The position numbers and the translations under genes are program-made. Shown in pieces: positions 48,618-62,949 of a DNA stretch of 64,000 nt. The notes below the pieces were generated by a model. The model was given only the letters and a program-made list of their open reading frames with translations. It made no database searches and was not told where the DNA came from. Each line of letters opens with the position of its first letter. Positions within the stretch are counted from its first letter, which is position 1. Source of the DNA: Dipteronia dyeriana (Eukaryota; Streptophyta; Magnoliopsida; Sapindales; Sapindaceae); contig CM065299.1 in the NCBI GenBank assembly GCA_032871835.1, positions 1,178,001 to 1,242,000 of the forward strand. Reading direction: 5' to 3'.

Positions 48618-49242
48618 ATGGCATCGAAGGATCCCGAGGAGCTCTTCAACACCGAGAGGTCCGAGACCGAAGAGGAAACCATCGCTCTGAGGAAGAAACG
48701 CGCGCGGCGGGTGAGTTTCGCAGACCGGGAGATCACGTCGATCCACATTTTCAACCGCGACCAGGAATATGAGACGCCGCCGCAGCACTCTTCCGCCAGC
48801 AGGCGGAGATCCGAGGTGGAAATGGAGATGGAGGAGGTCAGCGAGGTGGTGCGGTTCTTCGGAGACCTGGTGGCCGATAGTTATGACTCCAAGGATATGA
48901 CACCGGGGGAGGAGGACGAGGACGGTGACGATGATGACGAGATGGCTCCGAAGAAGTCGTTTTTGATGCCGATGGAGTCTCCAGGGAGTAGCATTATCGG
49001 CGGCTCTGCTACTTCTAATGACGGTGAGTTTTCGTCTGATGTTTTTTCCTTCCAGGCAAGGAAGTAAATATCGGTTTAATGATATCTTAACGGTCTAAAT
49101 TTATGGAAAATTTAAAAAGTGTCACACAAAATTCCGATATTTCGACCATAGTTTTGATATTTACTTCCTTGGACTATTAGGTATTTAGGTTTGTTAATTA
49201 TTAAATATTTTCACAAAAGGGTACGTTTGGTTAGTTGTGATT

Positions 49243-49273
<31 letters not shown>

Positions 49274-52200
49274 TATGAGATGCAGATGGGTTTAGTGAAT
49301 ACTGTTTAGTTTTGTGTTTATCTGTGAATCCGAAGCCGTTCAGAAATCAGGTGCTAGCAGTATGTGTTTTGGTTATTGGTTTAGGAATTTAACATGTTAT
49401 TGTGATTATGGAAAAGCAATAACAAAATTGAATTACCAATGTATAGGTAATTTAGTATAAGTCAATCGATTTTATGGTTATTGTTTTATGAATGGATAGA
49501 TTGTGTAAACAGAAATTTACTCGTGATATGATTTTGTTTTAGGAGAAGTGTAAAGTCTTTATTTTTCATTTTGCAGAAAACAATTTTTTCGGTCCTGTAT
49601 CAGCGAATTTTATTAGACCTGGGCGGTTATCGGATTCTTCTGCCTCTGATATTAACCCTGACATCACCATGGATTCAACCGCATTTTCAATGCATTTTCG
49701 TAGTATCGCTAGGTCAGAATCTGGAGACTTGAAGACCCCAACTGTGGTCCATATTGGCTTTGAAGAGAAAACACCTTCTCAGGTTGCCACATCTGATTCA
49801 GGGAATTTTATGGTATTCACGAAAGCTAAGAAACCTATTTCCCAAACTAGTCCACCTGTTGGTAAAGTTAGTGGCAGTAGAGATTCAAATGATATGAGCC
49901 TTGTGGGAGAGAACCCACATAAGTTTGATTATGGTAGACTGTCTCCTTCAGTAGAAGCAATTTTAGCAAAAGGTAGTGAGGATATGTCTGCTGTTTCAAT
50001 CTTTGGTTCTGCCTCCAATGCAAAGCCATTCAAGAAGAGTGAGGTTTCCATATTTCAGGAGAATGGATGTGGCATCTTGGCTATAAAGGACAATGGAGAT
50101 ACTGATATGTGCAATGTTGGTCCTGATGATATGTCCACAGGGGGAGTTTCTGTGGTTAATTTTGAATTGGGTGAGGTAAATGCTGGTTCCTCATCGACTC
50201 TCTTGGATCAGATTATTCATGATTATCCATCTAATAGAATTGATGATCAAACTTTTGATGCCCATGTTGATCACCAAATCGAAACTCCTAATCAGCTGAA
50301 CAGAGTAAGAACTTTCTTTGCTTACATAACTCTGATATGATTGCTTTCCACAATAATTTGGCTTTTCAATTTTAAATTTGAGTATTTAGACCTCTTGGGC
50401 TTTGTAGTATGAGTGATTAGTGTATTATGTGACCCATTCATTTTTATTATAGTTTACTTGAGTATTACATGCACTGTTTCTGTAACCAGTCAACAGGACT
50501 TTCTTATTTTTATGGGGATTTAAGGCACTGGTACTTACATTTTTTTTGGTGTCTTGATTGTAGGTAAACAAGTTCATTAAAGATGTGTCTGAGAGTATGC
50601 TGAATGTTGAGTTCCCTGCTGTGAGCAGTGATACCCCACCAAAAATAAATGTGAACAGCAATGTTCGTCGACTGGGTTTAATCTCACAGAATGAACATGC
50701 AGAATTGTCTCCCGCCGAAGACACACTAAAGGAAAGTTCTCCAAAAGATGGAACTCATAATTCTCGTATTGATGAGCTCCTTAATCAACAGCCTGGATCT
50801 CCTTTAGCAGGGTCCATAATGTCATTATCTGCCAAAAAAAAGCAAATCTTCCAGGATACCACTAATTCATCCAGATATCCATTATATGTGACTCCTTCCC
50901 CCAAAATTTATGGTTCCATTTTGAGGAAAGAAAATGTAAAACTAGATGAGAGTTTGTCATCCATTCATAAGAGCAGTTCTAAGTTCAAAATTATCGAGTC
51001 TTCTAACAAGGCGTCTACTCTCAAAGATGCGATTGAGAAAACAAAACACAGATTATCACAGTACCTGTCTTCTGCAACTTCTCCTCTCAGTAATGTTCTC
51101 GAAGAGACCAGCAAAGATCTCCAGCGCAAACATATGAGTGCTCCGATTAGGAATTTAGAGAAGGATTTATTTAATGCCGATATGATGATTGAAGAACCTA
51201 AAGTTGCAATGAACATGGATGGTGATGGTAGTGGAACCCCTAAGAACTTTAGTAGTTTGAACCAAAATGAAGAGAGACGCCTTGCAAAAGACGGAGAATC
51301 CTTGGATCATCTCTCCAATTTTACTCCTGTAGGCAAAGTAACTGGGATGACTGGGAAGATGACAGCAGTGGCTTCCCCCTCTCAGTTGACTTGTTTGTCA
51401 AATAACCCCTTGGAGGGGACATCTCTTATTTCTGGATCTGATTCCCCTATACTGGAGGTCAAGCATGATCATAGTAAAGACCATAAAACAACCGACATCC
51501 CTTATAAGTTTGTATCTCCAGTGAAGAGGTTAGATCAGTTGTTAACCTCATCAATGGAATGTCAAGACAATCTCTCTGGTGATTTGAAGCAGCAAGATCA
51601 GTATAAAAAACTTGTCAATGGGTCAGGACTAGATGAGAATTTAGCAGAATTTGCTCCCAGTGATAGCCATTTGACTGAAAAAGATGACAAATTAGACTCT
51701 TTGGTTGTTGAACAGAGGATGCAATCTAGTACACCCCTTCTTGAGATTAACCATCTTAAAGACATTACTCAAGTAAAAAGGGTAGGCAACAAAGAACTTT
51801 TTTCACCTGACCAGCGAAATGTATCTGAAATCAATAGGAACTTCCAAACACCTTCAAATGATATAGATTCACTGAAATATCAGTCAGGAAGCCCTTATAA
51901 GAATCTTCAAATCAGAAGTGACTCAACCCAGGATAAAGATGAACTTCCAGGGGAAGGGACAAATGCTTCTGTCTGTGTTCCTGCTTCTCCATACGTGCAG
52001 AGAAGTCTAATTGAGCCATCACTTTTGAAGGTATTGGCCATCTCCCTTTATTACTTGCACATTTCTAACACACTGTGTCTGGTCTGGCATTATTTGACTG
52101 TGAAATCTCTAGGCTGTTTGTTGATTTCATTTGGATGTTCTTTGTGTGGTATTGAAGTCTGACATTCTAAGCGTTGTGCAAAAACCAACACAGAGCCCTT

Positions 52201-55200
52201 CTAATAAATTGCCGACTCAGATTCCTGCTTGGCAAGAGCCATCTTGGAGTCCTTCCAGGAAAGAGCTCTGTAATTTTTCAGTCAAAGACTATATGGATCT
52301 ACATGTCGGGAAAGATGGACCATCTTCCAAGTCATATTCAGACGGACATGGTAATGATGATAGCCGTCAAGGACACCATAATTCTCAGAGTTCATTTCCT
52401 CTAAAGGATTTTGATAATTCTTCCGGTCGAAAAAGAAGAAATGAAGAAATAGTTATTGGGAATGCAGATAATATCATTAAAGACATCTCGATCCAAAGAA
52501 ATCCAAAAGTTCATAAAAGTGGAGGTAACGATTTGGAGCAAACGTTGGAACATTATAGTGGAAGTAACAAGAGCAATAAGAAGACTGGAGATGACACAAC
52601 AATGAAGCACTGGACTGATGTATGTATGATCTGTTGGCTGTTGCTGATCTCTTGCTTGCCTAACAAGAGTTTCCCTTAGTTGATCCATAAATTTTTATAT
52701 CCTTACTGTTGATTATGACTTTTACTTTACCTTGCAGATTTCGAGAATTTTTTCAACAGTAACAACCCAAATTCTTTCTCCATTAATTGATAAGCTGAAT
52801 ATAAGAGCAGTATGTAGTCAATTTCTTTTTTGTGTTTTGTATAACCACATTTAAAATTTTTGGGATGTAAAAGTAGGTAGCCATAAGCCCATAATTGTAC
52901 TTAAGAACATTTTGCTGTTTTTATCTTGCCTATATTACATGTTTTTTTAATTTCTTTGTGCTGAATTTCTACATGTGTAGATAGACATGCTGGAAGATAT
53001 TTTGGTTCACCTGCAGAAGGTTGATAAATATGCAATGCTTTCTTCTGAAATCCTGTCTCAGGTCAGCTAAATAAGCAAAACGAGATCATTAAATTATTAT
53101 ATTATGGCACTCACTGTTTCTTTTGACAACTTTCCTGCTAACCCTGTTATTTTGGTTGTCATGTACAGAGAACATACAACCAGTCCGAAAATATCAGGCA
53201 TAAAAGGTGGTTTCTCACCCTTTTCTACGTAATTGTATCATGAATGTGGATTACAATGGTTGTGGGAAATTAGTTTAGCTTTACTAACTCTGACGTGAAT
53301 GAGTTGGTGCTGTTGCAGAGTAGCCGAAACAAAATTGCTGCTTTTAAAAATAGTTTATGAAAAGGCAAAGCTGCAGATAATGCATGTGAAGCATGAGAAA
53401 TTGCTGGTATTTTCAAATCTTTACATTTAGAAATTTGTTTTTCCATATATGCACACTTTTACATAATCGGTTTATTTGCATTCAGAAAAGAGGACAACTA
53501 TTAAGCTCTGGAATTCAGAAGTCTCAAATTTTGAAGTTGAATTATGTCAGCCATCTGTCTGGACCTGGTGAAAGAGATACTCATGTTGATGATAATCGTC
53601 ATGATTCATCCCTAGTCAATGTTGAGGGCAAACATGAGGTATGAATGCCAATGTTAAGATGTGGAAATCTTGAGTATGCCAACTGTAACAATATTTGTGA
53701 CATATCTTGTCTTATACATCATTTCATTCTCAATTTCGTCAATCTCAATTTCATTGGTTTTTATCAGAAGTAAATGTAAAAATATTCTGATTAGAAGTGT
53801 TTGGAGGCATTGGCATGTAGAATTATATAGACAATCCGCTAAATGTTTCTGAATGATACATTGTATTTTGAATTCTATTTGCATATTGGGTGCACTGTAG
53901 CTCCAAATCGAGCAACACAATGCTGGGCAGAAGTATGCTAATAAAGTATCTCTCTTCATCGTGTGAATTCATTATTTTCGCCTGCATTGCGTACTTTTCT
54001 TGTTTTGTGCCAGTTATGTTCAACCTTGCTAATGTTATTTGTTCACTGCTAGGTTGCCATTGATAAAGTGACCTCAATGAGACAGGTGGTTGAATCTTTA
54101 GATAGAAAAATAAAGAATATTGTTAAGTCCCACACTTATGGTAAAATGAAAGGGGAACCAAGCTGTGCCGAAACTATTTTAGCGCTTAATGATCATCTGA
54201 AAAAGAAAATGCTTTGCAGATCCATATGCCAGGATTTGCAGGTATTGCTACCTTTGCTATAATTCTCATTAATGTGTACATCAAAATGTCCTATATGACT
54301 AAGAGATATATACTTCATGTTATCTTATCAGCCGTGGGAAATTGATGATTTGGAGAGAAGGAATGGTCATCACAATCTTATTCTCAACTACTGTGGGTTT
54401 ATCTGCCAAAGGTTTCTGTTTTGCTGGATAGTATATTTATATTTAAAGTGGTTGAGACCATAAGGTGCATGTTATGTTTGAACATCAGCACATATTTATA
54501 TAGTTTTTTTTTTTTGACAAAATAAAGGTTCGCCATAATCGGTGATTCGGCATTCACCATGATCTCAAGCAAAGTAAACGAGAGCAACATCACCAAGGTG
54601 ACTAAAGTGAATTACTTATTTGTTTTCCTTTTCTTTCAGTTTTTCTAGTTGTGTCATTTTTAATTTGAGATATTCTTGTTCTTTAGAACTTCCCAAACAT
54701 GGATGCCTGCACTGCATTTTCTTTTGTGTTTGCGGCTGAGTCCACCAAGAAATCAGTTTATTCCAAGAGTTTGGCACAAGAAACACAAGTAGGTTGCTCT
54801 ATCTCTTTATTTGCTTCTGAATCTGCAACTTGGTCTTTCTTTTTCTCTTCTACTTTTTTTTTAACAAGAATTAGAAGGATCAATTTGCTTTTCATACTGT
54901 CTTTTTTACTTTTTTTCTTCTTTGTATTCTCTTGCTTTATTCTTCCAGAGTTATATGAATCATTTCAATTTAATTGCCAATGGAATTGTCTGCTTCCTAT
55001 GGATGCAAAAGAGCCAACCAATTGATACAAAGTTAAAAGTGCAAAATATGTGTATGACAATTGATACACAGTTACCTATCGTGTACTCTAATTCATAAGT
55101 TATTTTTTTGTAAAATGAAAATAGAATTGAATAATGTTCATTTTTTTATAGAAACCAAGTCAATTCAATACCATATTTGATATTATGTTGTGACATTAAT

Positions 55201-57726
55201 TGTATATTCTTTACATGACCAGTACAAGTTACGTTTATTACCGTTAAACAAAATTGTTCTTAGGCTTGCCCAATAAACAATCCCAAATGTTTAGGGCCTA
55301 TGCATTCATGAAAATTGGGAAAAAAAAAAGAGCTCATAAACGAGTCCTTTGGGAAAAGAAAAGAAAAACACATAAACGACCAAACACAGCTTTACAAGCC
55401 TAACCAAGCCTGGCAGCAACATGTTTTGGCTCGTGTCACTTATATACAATTCAAATTTTGTTGCTTAAGCTTGGTTCAGTTATGATTAAACATTTAAAAG
55501 AGTTCAAACAAGGTTACTATTGAGCTGAGCAAGCCAGAGCTTGTCAGTTCATTTGTAGTCCACTCTGTATTTGGCTTGTAATCAAGTTATAACACATAAT
55601 TAATAGCTATGGATCATTTAGGTTTTTGTACTTTTGTTTTGGTACTTGATTGCTGGATATATGTGAGTTGATGTGTTATTTTGGTTTATTCTTTTATGAG
55701 TTACGAAATCATGACAGATCATTCCTGATTCCTTTCACTTAAACGTGATCTGATTTACAGACAACCAGTTCACTTTTACTTAATCTTCTGAGTGTGGTTG
55801 AGGAAGTTCAGCTTGCGAGGATAGAGATTAGGAGTCTGATGCAAACAATTTTTAATTCTCCACACGGTAACAAATATCTTATTTTAACTTCTTTTTGTTT
55901 AGTAATGTGTTTTTAGGCTTTGGATGTATAATTCCATCAAATGCATAATATTTTTAAATAATGGTTTAGTTAGATTTGAAATTCAACTCTAGCAGTTAGG
56001 TAACCGACAGAGATTTTAACACTTTATTTGTAGTTTTGAACTCATAAGTAGGTTTTTATATTCTTTCTGATATCCTAAATTGCCACCTGTCTTTTTCGTT
56101 AAAAAAAGTCACTGTATTGGCTATTGTTTCTTGACTCAGCCAAGTTATCTTACCTGGCACTGATTTTTCCCAGCACAGTTTGATGTATTTTGGTATGGCC
56201 TTTGCCTCAATTAATGGTGTATCTGTCTTATTTCCATTTAGAATTTATTAATAGGCATTCATTTTCCCCTGGCTGCTCAACTAAAAAACTCTAGATATTC
56301 ATTTTATATCTGTTTGAGGTTCTAAGATTCAGTTTAGCAATATAGTATCACTAAATTTTATCGTAGTTGAATCTGGTTCACAGTTTTCAACTGTAATTTC
56401 TTTTCATTAGTAAGAATTTTTGTTTTTTATACAATGAAAATAAGGAGTATGTGTCTGTATGCAAAATTTGTGTTCTGGAACTAACATTTTGATTTTGTAT
56501 GGCTGTCTTACTTTTGCAGCCGACCAGCTTGATTTGCAGCTTACTTTCATAGATTTTGATAGCGGTAGAAGAGTGACAGTGATTCTTGATATGGCATGTT
56601 TGAACCGGTAAAATTCTGCATCTTTTTATTGTCTATTTCATATTTTCATCACTGTATAAATGCAAACTTCAAGCCATATATTTACATTCCAATATCACTC
56701 AGAGAAGCTTTTGGATGGATCGAGTGTCCTCACCGGTAATTATGTTGCGCAAACACATTGTGTTGTTATTGGATATTCGGATTTTCAAAGGAACCTCATT
56801 AAGTGAGAGTTTTTTTTTCCCCCTTTAAAAAAGAAAAAATGCATATATATCTAACCCAACAAGTCATATGAGTATTGGTGATGGTAGGGAGTAATGGGAT
56901 CTACCTTGTCTGTTCACCAATGATACACATGTGAATAGCAATGCATGAAGGCCATACATATAAAGCCCATACAATAGTTTACCAAACTTGATGTTTCATC
57001 CCTCCATGTGATGAAGTTGTAGCATCAGGAGATAATACTGTTGTAAATGACCACCTCTAAATTTATTGAGTATGTTTTTTTGCTCTTTGATTTGTACAAA
57101 CTTTAAATTTCATTATTGAGGTCATAGATAGTGGCCACTAAATTCCTGCATAATTGACTTTAGGAATCGGGAATTCAACCAGTTGCGTAAGCGTTCGCAC
57201 ATTTCCTGCTGTATTTATGTTTGGTTTAGATTTCACTACTTGAAATTAGCATACTTTGTTTAAAAAAATAAAAATAAAAACAATACAGGATATGCTTTGA
57301 GTGTTCATCCAATTTACCATAATTTCGGATCAGTTAGGTGTTAAATGCTTATCGATTCATTGGTTGGGTTGATTTTCATTTGCAAGAAATTTAGGTAACA
57401 GATCTCATTTAGGAAGCCTTGTAGGCTGGCATTAAGACAGCCGTTTGTTTCGTATTACAATATTAGAAATTATGTACATTTATGTTCTTATAGTGAATCA
57501 GATTGCCATACCGACTTGTCCTAAGCACTTGTATTTTTCAAACAGTGGAGTTTATCCTTCAGAGATTCTTCCTCATCAGTTACACATACCCACCACGGGG
57601 ATGCAAAAATCACTGTCAGCTGAAATAAAAGTTGCAATCGATAACCTTCCAATCGGATTCTCAAGGATTATTAGGCTCTGCAGGTGTGTTTCCGAGGCGC
57701 TTCAATCGTCAATCAGGCAAGTATAG
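48618..57726 (+). CDS. KNL1: KNL1/SPC105-like outer kinetochore scaffold
   Basis: Sixteen exons assemble in phase to 1436 aa: 48618-49023, 49577-50304, 50564-52030, 52158-52619, 52738-52809, 52981-53061, 53169-53206, 53319-53406, 53486-53638, 54053-54241, 54332-54411, 54528-54597, 54687-54788, 55761-55866, 56520-56607 and 57546-57726. Near the N-terminus, RVSF (residues 31-34) after a basic run is a PP1 docking motif. Degenerate MELT-like motifs follow: DMT at 93, DIT at 164 followed by MDSTAFSMHFRS, and DMS at 241, 271 and 320. A long disordered SP/TP-rich middle (exons 3-4) precedes a helical, probably coiled-coil part (exons 5-10). The C-terminal exons probably form the RWD domain that binds the MIS12 complex. 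KNL1 is the kinetochore platform for PP1 and checkpoint proteins. Some exon edges could be alternatively spliced. Confidence 0.88.
49240..49275. repeat. GT/GA compound microsatellite in KNL1 intron 1
   Basis: GTGTGTGTG followed by about ten GA units. Likely length-polymorphic, with no effect on coding. Confidence 0.85.
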
Positions 57727-60700
57727 ACTATTTTATAACCACCCTACTACCGTTCAAATTTCCTTTTCCGATCTTATTTTTTTATAAAAAAAAATATGTA
57801 CATATTGTATCATTACAGGTGATCATCCATTGCATCTCAACCTGAAGATAACCTGGAAAGTAATCTTTTCTGCCTACCACATAAATAGCAAAATTTTCAA
57901 TGATTTCTCAAAATATTCATCGTTGATGAATTGACGCATACCATATCTAGAACCGTAACAAATCAGCATCCTAGTAATGTCATTGTTATGTACATAATTA
58001 ATGAACGTGTCTCATTACCAACCTGGGTGTTTGGCTAGTTTGTGCTGCGGAAGGAAATATAAGAGTTTGGCATTTTCCGCACAAGAGTAACGATGATATA
58101 TATACCGATGATATTTTCTCTCATTATGAGGTCAGCTTATCGTCTACATACAAAAATGAAAGTGAGTAAAAAAAAACACCAAAAAAACATTAAACTCAGA
58201 TTCAGTAGTTGAAGCGTCTATATCTACATCAATGTTGTGTGAAATGTGTAAATACTAGGACCACTGGATGTGTTTGTCTCCATGGTATGGTGGACCAATG
58301 AATGTTAAATGCATGATAGGGTAATGTGTTCCTGAGAAATTGAATTAGGACATTTGCCCTTTTGAATTGAATTTTAAGATTATTAAATATATGTATAGAT
58401 AAATTTTGGATGAAGACGAATTTATGTTGTGGCATATGCAAACTGTCTTGCTAGTTGTGTTAAAATTTAAAAAAATAAAGAGAGATAACAAATGCTGTGC
58501 CAGCTGGCCAGGTATATTCCCTTTTATAGATTCAAAAAGCTGAAAAAATAAAATCAAGATCCTCACTATAAGTAGCTTCTGATTCGTCTTATGTTGTCAA
58601 TTTTTATTTTTTGGGTGATCGGTTTGGTCCTGTTCCTGTCAAGATTTTGTGAAAAAATTGGTAGGATTTTTTTTTTTTTTTTTTTTAGAGTTAGTGGAGT
58701 CTAATTAAATTCGTTTTAGTAATATAAGGTTAAAAACGGAAAGGAAATTTAATTCTCGATTTATGATTATAATATTTATTAAAAAAAGGGTTAGAAATCG
58801 AGTTACATGAATTCTACACAAATAAAGAATTAAGTTTCTATACGAAAAAAAAGCTTAATACTTTTCCTTATTAAGTGAATTAAATTCTTTTTTTTTATTC
58901 TCTTTCTAACAAATTATTTTTATTTTTAATTAGTAAATACATTATAAAATGAGAAAGTGGGAGGAAGGTTCTATTTATTTATTTTGTACCTATAATTATT
59001 TGATTGAATAAGAAAAAAGAACGATAACGAAGAGTATATATTTCTCTTAATTACATATGTAGAAGAAATTGTCATCTTTCTCCGTATAAATTGTACACTT
59101 GTACTACCTAATACAATAAATTAATATTAAATATCTGTAAAAGTGATAGATTAATTACATAATCACAAGTCATAACACATCTATTATTCTTCCTTGAACC
59201 CCACTTTTTGATAGTTAATTTCTGGTAGGACATGTGAAATCTTTCTCCCAACTTCCAAACTTAAGAAAAGAAATAATAGTTCCTCCCAACTTTACCTCTC
59301 ACTTTCCCATCTCCCAAACACACAAGTCTGAATCCTGTATTGCTCTGAGTCAACAATTTACTATGCTCTGCTGCTAAAAGTGCATAGAAAATAATTATAA
59401 TAATAATAATAATAACATGTGGGACCATTTTGGACACATATGAGAGAGAGAGAAAGGGTATTTCTGGTTATTTAGTAAAGAAAAAGTGTATTGCACTTTT
59501 TGTGGGGTTGAATCTCACATGTCATTTCTTTGTCCAATCTGTGTAAGTCTAGTTTTTTTATTTTTATTTTTTATTTTATTTTACTTTTCTTAGAACAAAA
59601 AAATGCCTTATCTAAAGAAATAGTTGGTTGATTGGTTGATTGGTTGATTGGTTCTCTCTACTCTCCTACTCTCTCGAATACACTTCTCTAGTCTACTCTC
59701 TTCCTATCACTGCCGTCTGGTTTTGATTTTTTTTTTTTCCAAGATTTGTTTTGCATTGTCAGCAGCAGCATAATTTTATCAGCTATTAGATATTTATATA
59801 AGTTTACTAGTGGAGGTGGGGCCCCGCTGTGAAGCTTTTCTTCACTTTCCATCAAGGAAGTATATATTGAGATATTTTTGTTAAAAAAATATCTCAAGAA
59901 ATCTATCAAATATCAATAATTTAAAAAATATCCCAAGAAATCTAGCAAATACTAATAATTAATAATGTGTCGGCTTAACGGTAGATATTTTTATTATTTT
60001 TAATACAAATACGATTTATATTCCCTATTTGTCTATTCACACCTCACTGGTTAAAATATGAATAAGTATTAGAATCTTTCTTGGATCTTATTTATAAAAT
60101 TGGAAGAACGATAACATCGTACGTTTTTAATTTGTATATCGACACTAGAATTTAATATGAAATATAAAACTTTTTTTTAATATTGTATTAAATTTAACAC
60201 GGGATATTATATATCAAATTTGATACAATAATAAATATTTATTTTTTTATTATAAAAATATTATTATAAATATTTTTAAAATATTTAAAATAATTTTAAT
60301 TTAATATATATTAATGATATTTCAATCCAAATATATTTCATTCAACTATTCTTCAATAATTTAATAATTGTAATAATTATAAATGTTGATTTTTATAATT
60401 TTAATTAATAAAATAATAAAAATAGCATGTTAAATACAATTGTACATTGAAATATAATATTAAATTATTATATCAAATATAGTATTTTATATTTTTTTAT
60501 ATCAAGTTTGGTATTGACAATAACACATATATTGAAGGTTGCCTAATATTAGATGTTCTAACTTATATCCCAATTATTAAGATTTATTTATCGATTGACA
60601 TATCACCGACTGAAATATAAATTGAGATATCTAACATAAACACCGTAGGCTGTAAACTCTATTTATAAAAACAGAAGATCAATAAAATTTGTATTCTATT

Positions 60701-61849
60701 TATTTATTTTGTAACGCTAAGATATTGGGTTGTAGATAAAGAATCAACTAGCATAATAGGATTGGTTGTATATCAATATACCACTATGATATATTCATTC
60801 GTCGATATAATAAGAATTAAAATCAGAAAAAGACATTATATATAAATATCTTTATATATTATCATATATTGTATGTATAATGTTTTCATAGATTGGAATA
60901 CTATTGTCTTTTATTGATATCATAGCACACCATGAACATATGGGCGGAGTTGACAAAAATCTTAAACATTAAAAACAACTCATCAATCATGAACTAATAG
61001 CCGGATTTATTATATAATTAAAACAAATAAATAAATTATCCGGATCATTTTTTTATTAACACACCTAATCCTCTCAAAGTCTCCATTTAATAATTTTTGT
61101 TTCTTTTAACTTTGAAGGCACTAATCCTTTATTACGGAGTACACACCAATTTGCGTCATCCTCGAGAACAAGATTTTTAGAATTTTAAGATAATTAATAT
61201 ATATGTTCAAATCAAATGAACTATCGATATGAATCCACCTACAAAAGCTCTAATCAAACATATTGAAATCAAGTAATATTAACACGTTTTGGTATTTTGA
61301 TCGATATATTGGACGCAATTATATTTATAATACAAGAAGAAACTCTCTTTTATTTTTTACATTTAATAATATTATATTCAAACCCTTATCATAAATACGA
61401 AATATGATTTAAATAATTACATATAAACTTAAATAAAAATATTTATTTACTATAAACGTCATTTATCACTAATTCATCATCCATTATATAAAGTTTGGGC
61501 GGTGTCAAAATTACTTTTATTATTAACAAAATTAAATAAATTTTTTAAAAAAATATCTTCAAAAGGGTAGTTATTATATATTTTAAAATAATAATAATAA
61601 TAAATCATTTATATAAGATTGATGGACCAAGGAAAAGGAAGGGCCTAACTTTTTTCTTTTCCTTTGCACTAAATGAAAAGTTGAAAAAGGGACCCACTTT
61701 CCCCCACCCACATTTTTGGTTTTTGGTCTTTATGTACTATTCAAATAATAAATATCACTTTTCATTGTTTTTATGATTATTTTAATTTTTCTTCTCTCTC
61801 ATTGCACTTTTTATCAGCTTATGTCACAATTCCCTTCCTATACACACAT
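57727..61849. other. Gene-free AT-rich region
   Basis: About 4 kb in which I see no gene. Homopolymer runs (for example T18-20 at about 58668-58686), an AAT microsatellite at about 59396-59415 and a TTGATTGG tetranucleotide-like repeat at about 59624-59652 are the only notable structures. The part 60000-61600 is extremely AT-rich and could be old, unrecognisable transposon or matrix-attachment-like DNA. The last few hundred bases probably hold the promoter of the B-box gene. Confidence 0.55.
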
Positions 61850-62949
61850 AAGACCCACTCTATCTTTTCCATCTGCCTATCTATCCATCTCTCTTCTACA
61901 TTGAGAGATTTTCTGGAAAGCTCAATCTTCTTTTAATGGTTTTTCTCTTCTTATTGTTAGATTTTGTACTACTTTTATAATTCATTTTCTATACAAAAAG
62001 TTAAAAAAAAAAAAAACAAAGTTTGGTTCTTTAACCGATCCTGCCTCTCCCTCCCTTGTCTTTTACTCACGGTAATTTCCTCTCTATTTTCCCTGCTTTT
62101 TTTTTTTATATATTTTTTGATTTTGATTATGTGGTGTATGTTGCGGATTGATTGTGAGTTAAGAGTTGTGTGTTTGTAATTTTAGATTTGTTCTTGTTTG
62201 TTTTGTTTTGGTGGGTGTGATATGTTTCAGTTTAGTGATTTTTGGAGGTTGGTTTTGTGAAAATTCTGTGATTTAATGGATTTTCAGTTGTTGGGTTTGA
62301 TAAAGTTTTTGTTTTTTTGTGGTGAGATTTATTTTTTTGTTTCTGGGTTTGATTTGGTTGTTTTTTGATGTTTCATTGAATATGTATTATTTGTTAGCTT
62401 TTACTTTACTAGCTCATAATTCTGTGATTAGAAAAAAAGGGGAAAAAAAAAGCTAAGAAATTTATATGTTCTTGAAAAGTAGTTTGAATTTCAGCAGGAA
62501 AAAGGGGAAAAAAAGTCTTCTTTTTTCACATCTACTGTTGTTGTTGTTGATCTAAGGAATCATCTTTGCTTTTGATTTTTTCTGTTATTTTGTGCTGATA
62601 TTTTAGCTGGGTTTATATATTTATATGTGAATATGCATCAGTTGATTTGTTGTATCACAACATGATTTCGTTTCTTTTTTGTTGTAATTAAGCAGCGATT
62701 TATATACATCTGCTGATATCTAGTTGAAAAGGAATTTATATAGTTGAAAAGGAATTTATATGGTATGGATTTATCTTGTATGAGCAGTGATACTGATTTG
62801 TTTGTATATTTTTTTGTCTTAAATTGTTGAAGGTTGCAAGTATAGTTAGCGGAATCTTGGTACGGTTGAAGAAGCTTCTATATTATTAGGTTGATTGATC
62901 AGTAGTTTTATTAGAAGTTTGTGATTTGGAGAAATTTTGATCTGGTAAA
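61850..62949 (+). promoter_or_regulatory. 5' leader and probable leader intron of the B-box gene
   Basis: Pyrimidine-rich sequence (CTCTATCTTTTCC, CATCTCTCTTC) at about 61855-61900 looks like a plant core promoter or 5' UTR. A likely leader intron begins at GGTAATTTCC (about 62072) and ends at an AG near 62832 or 62840, and is T-rich throughout as plant introns are. A 23-bp near-perfect tandem duplication (AGTTGAAAAGGAATTTATAT) is at about 62720-62760. The transcription start is not determinable by eye. Confidence 0.45.

Noticed and set aside
50425..50724. Minus-strand 99-codon frame within KNL1
   Set aside because: Antisense shadow of exon 3 and the preceding intron; it has no recognised motif.
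54699..55025. Extended 108-codon frame past KNL1 exon 13
   Set aside because: Only the first 34 codons are the exon; the rest reads into a T-rich intron after a GTAGGTTG donor, and the following exon at 55761 joins in phase.
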